A DNA stretch of 64,000 nt from Lepturacanthus savala (lineage: Eukaryota > Chordata > Actinopteri > Scombriformes > Trichiuridae), in NCBI GenBank assembly GCA_030544235.1, contig CM060470.1, forward strand, positions 8,248,856 to 8,312,855, written 5' to 3'. The position numbers and the translations under genes are program-made. Each line of letters begins with the position of its first letter. Position 1 is the stretch's first letter. Of the stretch, positions 48,521 through 59,450 are shown piece after piece. The notes under the pieces are model-generated. The model was not told where the DNA came from and did no database searches. It was given only the letters and a program-made list of their open reading frames with translations.

Positions 48521-49369
48521 TGTGTGTTGCGGATCAGCTTTTGGAGACATTCAGGGACAGAGGTGCAGCCTGAGATAGACAATACAGCTGAAATTAAACT
48601 CAGATGAAATTAAGCTATTTAACTTAAGAGGTGCAAATAAAATATTGCTTAAACACCAACATGTATTTACATTAATATAAACTGTCACATATGACTGTCA
48701 CATATTCCTTTAATAGGTTATTTGAATTATTATCATTACTCTGGTAATTGGCCAAATTTAAGATCAGTATTTTCTATATATTGTATTTCATATTGTATTT
48801 CATTTGTATTCATGAGTCCATATATAATGATTGACTGCACCGTCTAGTGAAATAGAGATTTTAGTAGGGATTTTAACTGTACAATGACGTGGAGGTTAAA
48901 AATCCACACAGTGCCGAAAAGAGGTTGAAACCGGAAATGATAGGCTAGAAGAGTGCCAATTTCTGGCTGAAATTTGAGGGTGAGCTGTGTGAAGCACCAT
49001 CTGTCCTGGTGAGGGGCCGGGGAAAAGTGTTCAGGTGTTAAAAGACAGCATCGGGGGCGGGTTTCACAAAGTCAGACTTTGGCTTACATGTAACAAATAG
49101 AATTCATCCTTTGCAAAAAGGAAAAAAAAAAGCTTTTAGTTCTGTACTATCTGAAACAGGATGTCTGAATATTTGATTCTGGATAGATTGAGCATTTCTT
49201 TGAAGCTGATATCAAAAAAAAAGTGATAATAGCTAAATGTAGTCAAGCAGAACTTTTTCACATTTTACGTGACAAATGCAGCGAAGAATGTACAAAATTG
49301 CAGTCATGTAATAGTTTGACATGAGAATAAAAAACTCAAAAAACATTAAAACATGATTTACAAATCAGC
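48521..49369. other. Ordinary DNA, nothing recognised
   Basis: AT-rich, A-runs near 49121. No gene. Confidence 0.55.
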
Positions 49370-50345
49370 ATAAAGAAGACTGTTCCCCTCTCCTCGCCCT
49401 TTTTCATATTACAAAAAGAATCAGAGGTCACCCTGGTAACCAAAGTGTAATATTTGGTAATGATGAAAGCCTCCTAAATTCATAATCTGATTTATTGATT
49501 TGTTTCATCTGATCCTGTACCCAATCTCCTGAACTGCAAACACTCTAAATTTATTAGTAAACTCTCAGGATTATAATTTAGTCCACAATTAAAAAGTGAA
49601 TCCCTGCCTCATAAATAATTTCTGAAATATTTGCTATTTAAATTAGCTACCACCCACTTTATCGACCTCAGGCGTTTGATTCCAAGAACCCCCCAAACTG
49701 AAATCAAATTTTTTTGGACATGATAAATAAACTAAAAGCTGCTAGGAATTGTAAGCAGTTCCCCCTCTTCATGATTGGCCGCATCAGTGCTATTTAAATG
49801 GTTGCACTTCCAAGGTTCTTGTATCTTTTCCAAAACTTCTATCTAAATTATTTACTCTTGTCTTTTTTTTTTTTTTTTTTTTTGATGAGCTGGCTTCAAC
49901 TGCTCTCATCTGTCAGGGTAAAACATACAGCCTCGCATTTCTAAAGCCCACTTGCAGAAGAACGAAAACAGGAGTGGACACAACCTTCCTGTAGGCATTA
50001 TTCCTGGGCTACAAATATGAAATCTCACTTTCTGGCGGTGGGGTTGCCCTGGTGATGACTGGTCTGCCGTCTCCCCGCTCTGGTTAAAATTTAATCTATA
50101 TCAGTTTCAGAAACCCCTATTTTCCAGAGTACAGCCTGCTTATAAATTACTGGCTCATATCTTCATTCTCAGAAACTCACTTCAGATTTTGAGTCAATAA
50201 AAAAAAAAAAAAAAAAAAGAAAATCTTTGGATTTCCAAATGTCTCAGTACACAGCCCTATAGCATACAAGCCCTTGTTTAAACACTGACAGACTGGAGGG
50301 AGAGAGTACTGTGCTGCATCGGAGATATTTACATAAGTAATATGT
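49370..50345. other. Strong candidate conserved non-coding element
   Basis: Nearly 1 kb of unique, evenly complex DNA interrupted only by T21 (49863-49883) and A20 (50199-50218) runs. It holds many TAAT/ATTA and TTTAAAT-like cores (TGCTATTTAAATTAGCTACC, TGGTTAAAATTTAATC), a perfect RFX-type site at 49427-49440 and a near match at 50043-50056. No reading frame is credible. It is a good enhancer candidate by texture. Confidence 0.45.
49427..49440. promoter_or_regulatory. RFX X-box match
   Basis: GTCACCCTGGTAAC fits the palindromic RFX pattern GTNRCCNNGGYAAC at every constrained position. It lies inside a repeat-free enhancer-like block, which makes it more credible than the mismatched sites elsewhere. 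Confidence 0.45.
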
Positions 50346-50870
50346 TTGCCTCATTCCTTCAGGTCCAAACTAAATCACCTTCCTCAATCACGTTTTTACA
50401 GCTACCTTCAAGTCGGGCATTTTGAACGGGAGCGTGATGGAGATACTCCTCCATCTCACACACCGGAATCTCGTGCTATGTGTGTGTGTGTGTATTGCTG
50501 TTTGTGCAACATAAGAAGAGAGGATTTGTCGGCCCGCGTTTCGCGGCAGGCAGAAAAGTCAGTGCAACACAAAGCACGAAACATAAATCAGCAATTGAGC
50601 CAGGACCACAAACTAGAGATGCACGGATGGCTTATTATTTCATCCACAACTGCATCACAAAACACATCATCCGCCCCGCCACCCATCCGCTCCGATGTTT
50701 TTTGACCTGAATTTTCAGAACTGCGCCCGCCAGCCGTCCACAGGGTTTTTTTTTTTTCCAGGTCTATTACCAGGGCTCTCAAGTGTCACGCACTGATCAT
50801 GACAGTCACTCTTTTGGGTCTTTTGTCACACACTCCTGCCACACATTGTATTTCTCATGCTCAAAAAAAG

Positions 50871-50871
<1 letters not shown>
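50346..50871. repeat. GC-richer stretch, probably part of a hAT-like element
   Basis: ACTAGAGATGCACGGATGG (50612) resembles the terminal 'AGGGATGCACCGAT' style of fish hAT elements, and CATCCGCCCCGCCACCCATC with GACCTGAATTTTCAGAACTG continues in the manner of that family. Frames up to 119 codons are not recognisable. Class is tentative. Confidence 0.35.

Positions 50872-50944
<73 letters not shown>
50872..50944. repeat. (GT)n microsatellite
   Basis: 73 bp of uninterrupted GT running directly into the right half of a Tc1-like MITE, whose own TTGTACC may have seeded the tract. Frames through it (CVCV, THTH) are artefacts. Confidence 0.96.
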
Positions 50945-50946
<2 letters not shown>

Positions 50947-51162
50947 CATTAGAACACTGGAGTGATAGTTGCTGGAAATGGGCCTTTATACACCTATGTA
51001 GATATTGCACGAAAAAACGGACTTTGCATTTAGAATAGTCATTCACTACATTAACAATGTATAGAGTGTATTTCTGATAAGTTTAAAGTTATCTTCATTG
51101 AAAAAAAATGTTCAAATATAAGAGAATTTCTAATTGACCCCAAACTTTTAAATGGTAGTGTA
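50945..51162 (+). mobile_element. Tc1-like MITE, right half
   Basis: From ACCATTAGAACACTGGAGTG through GTTGCTGGAAATGGGCCTTT to AAACTTTTAAATGGTAGTGTA, matching 3377-3560 of the reference copy. Left half missing, replaced by (GT)n. Confidence 0.85.
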
Positions 51163-52488
51163 TATATACATACATACATAGACATTATTCTAGTTATCCC
51201 GGAATTGTTCACTTCTGCTAACACCGGCATTCCCTGGAAGTTAATAGTTACTTACTTTGGAAACTAGTTAATTTAGTTTGTAAACTACAACTGAGTGAGC
51301 TTCACGCTCTTGAACGGATGCTGATATATTTAAAGGCTAAAGTCTGCCATATTTTAATTAAAATATTATTTTTTGTCCCCGCAAATCTCTATCAATAGGC
51401 TGTCTATAGTTGTTGCTAAGCACTGTTAACGTATTTCCAACATGACTTGTCTTACCTGGTTCCTGGAACAAAAGGCTATGCTATAGATCTTAAATCTAAT
51501 TTATATAGACTTCCTGGTTTGTACCATGTGTGATTAACAGAGGGAGGATTTATCATGTGTATGTTTAGATTTACCCTAATTAGTGGAGGTGTATACACAA
51601 GGTTGGTTTGTAGGTTATTTATCATTTGTCATGTCGCTGCACCGTAGCTGTTGAAACATCTACATTAGAGTTAAATGGATCTTTGTCTGAGCCAACTCAT
51701 GCTTCCGGATTTAAAGGCCGCCTTTGACAGGGAGTGTATTTCGGAATTCTCCGTCACTCAAGAGACACATTTGCACTGCTTTTAAGGCGCCAGTCAATGC
51801 CAGTCATTTGACTCCAAGAATCGGGTGCACCAGTGGGAGGAAGGCTTGCTCGGTATACAGTATATAGATTAATTTTATGTAAAGTATGACAAAACTTTGT
51901 TGATTTATTCCTGAATTAAAACTAGTAAGAAGTTTAAATCAGCTTCTCCGTGTAAAAGATGTGGTAGAATGAAGAAAGGATCACCATCACACTTCTTCTG
52001 GCACCGCAGCACTCTGTGATTTCCGGTGTGACATATTTAATTGGCTTTTCTAACAGTACAAAAAAAAAAAGCATTTGGCAAGGCTGTACTTTGGCAATAT
52101 ATAGTTTCTCTGAAAGGACACAGGGTTTTCTACTGCTAAAATGGACCAGATGTGTTTTAGCACATAAAAAAAAAAATTCTTTGAAGATGTGGAAGCGGTT
52201 TTGGACATTGCTTGATGAGCTTGTGAGCTCTGATGCTGTTATGTATCTACAGCTTTATAATGTTTATATCTCCATTCTGTGCAAACTCTGCCTTACCCTG
52301 CATACGGAATGATGTTGTGGTACTTCCTAGTCCCCAGAGTGTCTTTTTGTTTTTGTTTTCCTTACCCTTGACCCTTTTGGTGGCTTTGGACTATTCCTGG
52401 GAGTTCTGAATATGACTCCCCTGTTTGTTTGTGTAACAGTACCCAGCATTTATGTGTATTGTGTATATTTGTTTTTATTATGTATTAT

Positions 52489-52489
<1 letters not shown>
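51163..52489. other. Unique DNA, nothing recognised
   Basis: 51640-51860 is complex and repeat-free, but evidence for function is too thin to call. A 98-codon frame at 52016-52312 is unassigned. Confidence 0.5.
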
Positions 52490-52584
<95 letters not shown>

Positions 52585-52632
52585 TAGAGAGATTATAGAG
52601 AGAGAGAGAGAGATAGATAGATAGATAGATAG
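52490..52632. repeat. Compound palindromic microsatellite (CT)n(TA)n(GA)n(GATA)n
   Basis: (CT)n at 52490-52515, (TA)n at 52523-52579, (GA)n at 52586-52612, (GATA)n to 52632. The CT arm and GA arm are complementary around the self-complementary TA core, so one strand could fold into a hairpin of more than 100 nt. Confidence 0.95.
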
Positions 52633-52871
52633 AAGATGCCCTTCTGCAATCATGTTAGCGCAGCTGAAAACAGTTTAGCTGTTTAGAGAACCTATAAAAC
52701 TGACCTTTCTTTGACGAAAGCAAAGTTTGAGGGAAAAATGACTGTTTCAAATAACCATAACCATTATTTCTAACATTGTCAATGTCTTGACTATATTTTC
52801 TATTCATTTTACAACATGGTGGTAAATAAAAGTGTGACTTTTCATTGAAAACACTTTTGAACGGTAGTGTA
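52633..52871 (-). mobile_element. Tc1-like MITE, left half
   Basis: Reverse complement of the left part of the family: GCTGAAAACAGTTTAGCTGT, TTGTCAATGTCTTGACTATA, TAAATAAAAGTGTGACTTTT, ending AACGGTAGTGTA. It is truncated on its inner side at the (GATA)n tract. Confidence 0.85.
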
Positions 52872-54049
52872 TATATATCTTAAAATTAATTCCCAGGTAA
52901 ATCCCCGTGGTCCTTAAGCTTTACAGAGCTTGAATAGCTTTGTAAAGAATGGGGGAAATATTGCCCTGACACAGACCTTATTGTGCTCAGGGTTGCAACT
53001 CCTGCAAAGGCCGCTTCGGCTAAATCCACCATGCAATTATGTCTAGAATATCCATTCTCTACAATAATACAGAAGCAATGGACCTCATGCAAGAAGCATG
53101 TACCACTGTACATGTGCATGTAACAACATCAGCCTGAACTGGAAAAACGCTTCACAAGCATTCCGAGTACGGATTGCAATTTTCTTTTTCTATTTATCGT
53201 CTTCTCTCCCCCCCTCCTGATAAATACCATCAAAAACTACCAAACATTCTTCAAACTAAACGGGACACTATTTGCATGCGACGTTAACAACATAGTGTCA
53301 GGCCTCTACAGAGCGAGTGTTTCACTCACATTTTCACCCCCCCAAAAAAAATTGTTGTTTGGGAACCGGAAAAAAATGACTCACATTCACAGTGTGCTGC
53401 ACGGTGCCCGAAGGGCAGAAATAAAGCAAGGAACGCTTTGATAATGCTTAAAAAAACATCTTTTTAAAGCAAGTTGCTTTGCGGTGGGAGGCGGTCACGT
53501 GACGGCCCCAGAGATATTAGAGGGGATACTATTGTAGCCTACAGGTGCTACAGCTGCATCACAACATGATGCTGAACAGAAACCTGCAGGGAGACGTAGA
53601 AGCAGCTGTCGGAATGAAGGAAGTTTCCAACAACCACTGAAATGTTAAAGAAGTTGCTGTGCCAAAATACGGCTATAAAAATCATAAATAAATAAATGTG
53701 TAAAAGTGTAAATAAATTGGCCGAAAATACCTTTACCTACCTATAAAAACCTTTTTTAAACTTCATATTTTAAAACAAGCCCACATATATATGAAAAACT
53801 GATAATTTTGCACTGGTCTATTTTTTTTCCAGAGCTGTAAATGTTCATTCCTGTAAAGTAAAATCAATGAGAATTCATGCAGTGAATTTACAAGGTTATT
53901 GTTTTGGAATGTTTTTCTTGTATCGGGTCTAATTACACGGTCAATATGGCACAAAATTATCTGGAATAAGGCCACGGCTCATGGTTTGTGGATCAATGTT
54001 ATTCCACGATGAAGTTAAGTAAAACATCTCAATTACTGCACATGATCTC
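52872..54049. other. Unique DNA with one palindromic E-box
   Basis: No gene seen. GTCACGTGAC at 53494-53503 is a perfect palindromic CACGTG E-box with flanks favoured by USF/TFE-type factors. 53130-53640 is moderately complex. Confidence 0.45.
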
Positions 54050-55085
54050 GCGGTGAAAGTGAGACACATCGGGTCAGAGCTTCAGAGGGTGGAGGCCACG
54101 CTGAAGGACACCGTTGTTTTCCTGGCTGCTGAGGTGAGCGCTGGCATCAAAAAAAGCAAGTGTTAATGACCCGCCGTCCCGGGGACACGCTGTAACCTCC
54201 ACGGCACCAGTCCCCTCCACAGGAATGGATTTTTTTTCAAACATAGACTGCTGTTTTCACAAACTGCAACGTGCAACAATGGAAAAAAAAAAAAGTATTC
54301 CGTGGTCTGATACTGTAAATGTTCAGATCAAAATCAGGTCGCTGAATACATGTAAACACTGATATATTTTCTCTTTTCCAATTTTCTTTGCTGTCAATGA
54401 TAAGCTTGCATTTTTTTGTTGTTTTTCGTGATAAGCGTCGATGTTTCCGTAATGAATCACTAACTGGCAGCCTCCCACTATCTGATTCCGTGTTGTTGGG
54501 AAAACAATGATGTTTTGTTCGCGGCCACAATGGGCCCCGCGTTCGCCCCCCCCCTCCGGTTTTGAAAAGCGCCGCCGATAAAGCCAAGGAGGATGCATCA
54601 CGGGCGAGTCTGTGTGTGTCAGGTGACAGAGATAACATCCTTACATCCTCCTGGAGGACACTGTCCTCCTCCTCGGCGATAACAAAAGGGACGCTGCCTT
54701 CAGCCTCCGTCTCATCAAGGCAACCTGATCGGTCCCGCTGCAGCTGAGGAGGCGGCGGCTGGGTTGTTACAGAACCATTAAAGGCTCTCCCGCTTCTGGA
54801 AAAAACAAAAAAAAACAGGGATATGAGTGCGCTCGGACTCCGAGGGCCTTATTTTGAAGACGCAAACACATCAATCAACCAATCAGTCTGTCATCTCTTA
54901 TCCCCCTTTTTAAAAGCCAGGTCACAGCACCTGGCACACGGCCACCCGAACACAGGGTTTTTTGGCGAGTTGGAGACGTCCATTAGGACCGTATAGGAAT
55001 ATCTGGGGCAGATTGCCAACGGTTGCTCCGGTGGTGGGTTTAATTAAATCCATTGATTTAAGGGACAATGCATTATCTAGGATGG
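54050..55085. other. GC-richer candidate non-coding regulatory block
   Basis: Higher GC and CpG than the rest of the window. 54540-54780 (GCGCCGCCGATAAAGCCAAG, GCTGAGGAGGCGGCGGCTGG) and 54830-55080 (GGCCTTATTTTGAAGACGC, GGTTTAATTAAATCCATTG) are repeat-free. The longest frame, 133 codons on the minus strand at 54237-54638, includes T-run-derived residues and has no domain I recognise. Enhancer or an untranslated exon/CpG-rich promoter are both possible. Confidence 0.35.
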
Positions 55086-55417
55086 AGGAGTGAGGCTGAT
55101 TTGACAGTGCTCTGAAATAAAAAAAAGAACTAATTTTCCTTAGTTTTCACAACAGAAAAAACAGCCAGTTAACCAATTTGTCTTCTTGATTTTGCAGAGA
55201 AGTCCCCTCTCCCCTATGATCATCAACCATTAGTAGCCTATAAGTGTTTGGTAAAAAGAAAAACATATATTCTATGCCAGGCTGCTACATCAATGAGTTT
55301 CTTAATAGGGAGACACACTCCTCCAGCTGCAAAAAGATCCTGGATATATAGATACAAGTATATTCAGATATTTCCAACACATACATGATAATAGGCCTCT
55401 GTCAGCCTCCTTTAAAT
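55086..55417. other. Unique DNA, nothing recognised
   Basis: AT-rich, no gene. Confidence 0.55.
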
Positions 55418-55660
55418 CAGTGGTTCTCAAAGTGGGGTCTAGGGACCCACAGGGGTCCTTGAGAAGGTGCCAGGGGGTCCCTAGAATAAAGATATATCAG
55501 TGACTTTCATAATAATTCCTTCCATAACTACATGATGAATTCAGGAGCATTTGTATGGAGGACTTAAACTAAGATAATTAAAAGTAAATAAATCACTTTA
55601 TTTCATATTCCATTAACATATTTTCTATTATTTTCCCCTTGAAAATAATGTTATTTTAGA
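55418..55660 (+). mobile_element. hAT-like element, left end
   Basis: CAGTGGTTCTCAAAGTGGGG followed by TCTAGGGACCCACAGGGGTC is the classic hAT (Charlie-like) terminus. No transposase frame or right terminus was found, so the end coordinate is approximate. Confidence 0.55.
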
Positions 55661-56099
55661 TATTGAGGTGGAAATGCAGAGATAAATACGTTTAGGGAAA
55701 TAAATGGGGGGATAAATATATAGATGAATAAATACATTTAAAAATTAATGAATGAAAAAAGGAAAATCTAATAAATGGGGCAATTAATTCATGTATAGGT
55801 ATTTATTTAATTTATTTATTTAATTTTAATCATGGCAGTTTCAGTCCTTTGAAATTTGGTCACATTCTGTTATAAAACATTTAAAAGCACAAATCTTATC
55901 AGGCCAGGTCTTATCAGGTTCATGGTGCAGTTTTTGTGTTTTTTGTGAAAAAGTTTGTTTGTAACTAGTGTTATACTTTCTATGTGGGGGCCTGATTTTT
56001 CTTATGACCAAACTGCTTTTTGCAGGACACGTGGGTGGAAACTGCCAAATGCAGTTGCATTTCAGCATGTCAACTGTTTTTGTGCCTTCAAAATAAGGG
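55661..56099. other. AT-rich DNA, nothing recognised
   Basis: AAATAAAT-rich simple sequence at 55680-55825. Confidence 0.6.
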
Positions 56100-56865
56100 C
56101 CTTCAAGTTATTGCATGAATTGTAACTGGACTGCCAGATAACATGTTTCACGGGAGTCGAAAGCCTGGAAGCTGAAAATAAAGGACGTGAAATAGCCGAC
56201 CTTCATATCTCCACCGTGAGTCTGGAAAATACTTTTTTTCCAGCTGAGAGCAACTTCATGGCTGGGAAATGCTGCTTTAAAGAGAAGCAGTGAGCCCTCA
56301 TCAAAAATAATAATAATAAAAAAAGCTGAAACCAAGAGAATAAGTCATCAGTGTTAACAATGCTGCTACGAACCAATAGATGTCTTTCCATCAAGTTGGA
56401 TTGGTATAAAGCATGAAAAGGAGTTATTAATAGCTAATTTACTGTGCACACACTCCCTATGATGTTTGATGGAGATTCGGTGGATACTTGAATTTTTTTG
56501 GAAGACCACTGTGGAGAAACATATTTTCTTTACGGATGGAAGGAGCACAGTTCCATCAGAGCTCTTTAAAGTCCTACACACATTTATGCTAATGTTGTCT
56601 TTTTATGGATTCAGATGACAGCACCGAGCCAGAAAAAGGGTGATGAATTCATCACAGAATAGATGAGGCAGAACTTAACACCAGGAGCCCAGAATTTCCT
56701 ACTGAGCATTAAATCCCAGTCTGTGTGTCTGGCCCTCTGCCATTATTGGATGTAGTATTACTGGGAAAGGATATGCAATTCCTCCATCTGTCTGCCTTCA
56801 GTGTGATAAATGCTTATTTATTCATATTTTTATCCCGATGTGTATGGCGATATTATTGTTTCTTT
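56100..56865. other. Candidate conserved non-coding block
   Basis: Repeat-free except for a short (AAT)n at 56305-56319. Contains AGGAGTTATTAATAGCTAAT, AATTTACTGTGC, and a lower part (56600-56860) with AATTCATCACAGAATAG and GATAAATGCTTATTTATTC. Reading frames of 63-75 codons on the minus strand are not recognisable. Confidence 0.3.
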
Positions 56866-57063
56866 GTAAAACGGGGAAAGAACAAATGTATATTTCAGTC
56901 TTGATTGTTAGTGTAATGAACAAATAATGGATTTTGTTTTGGTTTCTGTAAGTCACAAAAGTTTGAAGAAGAGAGATTCGCCTACTTCTCATCTCCATAA
57001 AATTGGTTTACAAATGCATGTTTTTCCTAATGGCGATATTAGTTAATCAGCTGGTCCATTACA

Positions 57064-57350
57064 CACTGTAAAACTTTAATCTCCAGTTATTTACTGTGTT
57101 AAACACAATAACTTTACTATGATTACAGTAGATTACTGTATATTTTACATTAAATCAAAGTAGATAATCATAATAGTCAAATAATTAAACTGTAAATCTG
57201 TCCAATACTGTAAATACAACTGAAAATACAGTATTTATTTGTTTTTTTATTGTTATTATTTTACAGCAAAGACACTATACTATAGACAGAAGCAGACATA
57301 ATTACAGTACATATAGTTACCGTAAATTTTAAGGTAACTGTTTTACAGTG
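57064..57350. mobile_element. ACTGTAAA-type MITE
   Basis: Perfect 11-bp terminal inverted repeats CACTGTAAAAC (57064-57074) and GTTTTACAGTG (57340-57350) bound 287 bp rich in ACTGTAAAT / ATTTACAGT words. No coding capacity. Related copies lie at 7440-7850 and 62690-62999. Confidence 0.75.
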
Positions 57351-58242
57351 CACATCAATGGGATTCTCATATAAGGATGACGTTAAAAGCCTTTTGAGCT
57401 CCTGGACCTTCTGTAATAGACTGTAACATCTTCTAAAGTTACAGTCAAGTTCAGACACAAATACATGAATCATCCTAGAGTTAAGAAGGGAGGATTGTGT
57501 ATTCAAGAATTGAAAAATGACAGATGTTATGTCTATTATGTGTTAGTACTATGAGGGCAAAGAAAAAAAAATAATTCACATTCCTTGTATGTGTGCCTAC
57601 TTGGTCAATAATGTTCATTATGATTCTGATTGATGTGACACATAGAAGAATTAATGATTTTTCTCTGGGCCAATTCAGAATTGAAGGCATGTGATCATCA
57701 GACTCTCTTGCCCCAAAGAAAAAGGTTTGAGTTTGAGAGGTTATGAGGTATTTACTAATCCTGCCTACAGTAAAGGCTAATTGCTAAATTCATATATTAA
57801 AAAAAAACATTTTCTCTCATATTCCTAGTGGTATCTAACTGCATATTTTGCTTTTTTTTTTACGGATGATATTTATGGATGATATTGCTGCCATTGTCAC
57901 CTGTGGAAAAGAGACGAAAGCAAATTTGTTAGCGTTGAACACTGCTTTAAAAAGGTGACATTTAGAAAACTTAACCACAGCTAATTTAGAGTTCATTTCA
58001 TATAATCAAAACAAAATTATGGATAGACTGAATGAAAATGGATAGTAGTCTTACATCAAGAGAAAATATTTTTCATAACCAAAATGTCAAGTAACATGAG
58101 CCATTATATCACATGTTTAAGAACACACAACATACCTGTTTGTAGTCTTTACCATATTCTATGAAACCAATATGGTAATATGAACATCATATGGACTTAA
58201 CCATGTAGTGCAATCAACCCTGATTTAATGCGCAAGCTTAAG
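57351..58242. other. Ordinary unique DNA, nothing recognised
   Basis: AT-rich with short A and T runs. No gene. Confidence 0.55.
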
Positions 58243-58770
58243 GAGTCACACGTGTCACGTTGAGTTTTTTTTGTACTGCCTCCATGTTTGTTTTGTGACT
58301 TCCTGTTTTATTTTGGAAATTAACCCTCCTCTCGTTTCAGGTCACTTGCCCTTCCTCTTGTGCCACCAGTCTTTTCGTCTTCCCTGATTCCTGATTGTGT
58401 CCACCTGTTCCCCATTACCCTCCATGTGTATTTATAGTCGGTGTCTCCCTTTGTCCTGTGCCAGTGTGTCAAGTCTGAAGTCCTGATCACCACCACCTTG
58501 TCACAGTCTGGTCCAGATTAATCTCATAGTCTAATTTGTTGTGTTCTTCCAGTTTCAGTGATAGTAAGTGATTTTTTTTCCTTTTCATAGTTGTAGTTTA
58601 GTTTGACCCCGAATTTAGATATCCCCTCCTCGAGAGGCGCCTTTTGTCCTTCCCTCCCTTTTGGAGGCCCCTTTTGTGTTGCCCAGTGTTCAGATAATAA
58701 AGTCATCTGCTTTGTCCTGTACTCTGCATTCGAGTCCTCTGTTTTGAGAGTCCCATTTGTCATAAGGCTC
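58243..58770 (+). repeat. LTR-like or composite fish repeat
   Basis: From CACGTGTCACGTTGAG, through GTGACTTCCTGTTTTATTTT and GTGTATTTATAGTCGGTGTC, to a polyadenylation-like AATAAAG at 58696 and GCATTCGAGTCCTCTG. This order resembles an abundant fish sequence with solo-LTR features. Boundaries and class are uncertain and no target duplication was found. Confidence 0.35.
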
Positions 58771-58981
58771 AAAACCAGAGGTGTGAAAAGGGCCTAAGAG
58801 GTTCAGAGGATAAAAAAAAAAAAAAAAAAACTTGCTTGACTTTTGTGTGGTGCTCCCTGCCTCTGGAGAGAGCTCCTTTTCAAACTTGGACTTGTCAAAA
58901 AAACAGACCGCATTCTACAATGGGACAAGATAGACTCAGTCACTTAACACTGATGTCAATGGAAAGTGACATTGTTAGCCT

Positions 58982-59450
58982 GGGGCCTCGTGTATCAACG
59001 ACTGTGCAGCTTTCACGCTGAAAGAAGCGGGTACCAGAGAAATGTGAGACGCCTGTCAGCACAGCCGCCTCCGCGCGTTAAACTAGACTCCCGCCGCTTC
59101 CCGTGCACCTCGATACCTCCCGATCAACGTGAAATTGAGCGTACACGCGTGAGCTGCTGGCCCCTCCCCCCCAAATGGCTATGCAAATGACTATGCAAAT
59201 GAGTACAGATACAGCCTGGCACCTGGCCTTCCAAACAACCGTGGCTAAAAAAATTGTTTATAAAAAGGAAAAAAAAAAACTTCCAGTGTGTGAGATGGCG
59301 ATGCTGATATCAGAGGTGGAGGCTAGAAAAAGCATTTAATTCAGTGGCCTCAGCTCCACCATCTGCAACAGGCTGAAGAGCAGGGAGTGACAGGCCCTCA
59401 GGCACCTTGCCCCCGGTGTGTCAGGAAGTTCCTTGCAACCCGCCTTACAT
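58982..59450 (+). mobile_element. PIF/Harbinger-like element remnant
   Basis: It begins GGGGCCTCGTGTATCAACG, a start familiar from fish Harbinger elements, followed by CpG-rich sequence with AACGTGAAATTGAGCGTAC and GGCTATGCAAATGA, both seen in that family. A dead MYB/SANT-like frame lies at 59295-59390. The right terminus was not found. Confidence 0.55.
59295..59390 (+). pseudogene. Harbinger MYB/SANT-like accessory protein, N-terminal remnant
   Basis: ATG at 59295 opens MAMLISEVEARKSI, a stop, then FSGLSSTICNRLKSRE and a second stop. The helix pattern 'EVE.RK..LF..LSS.I.NK.K..EW' is the start of the MYB/SANT-like DNA-binding protein that Harbinger elements carry beside their transposase. 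Two in-frame stops within 32 codons show it is dead. Confidence 0.6.

Noticed and set aside
52490..52632. Regular spacing of short repeats as a CRISPR-like array
   Set aside because: Pure di- and tetranucleotide repeats without unique spacers, in a vertebrate genome.
54237..54638. 133-codon minus-strand ORF as a coding gene
   Set aside because: No recognisable domain, its end is built on an A/T run, and a second frame overlaps it. Composition of a GC-richer block is a sufficient explanation.
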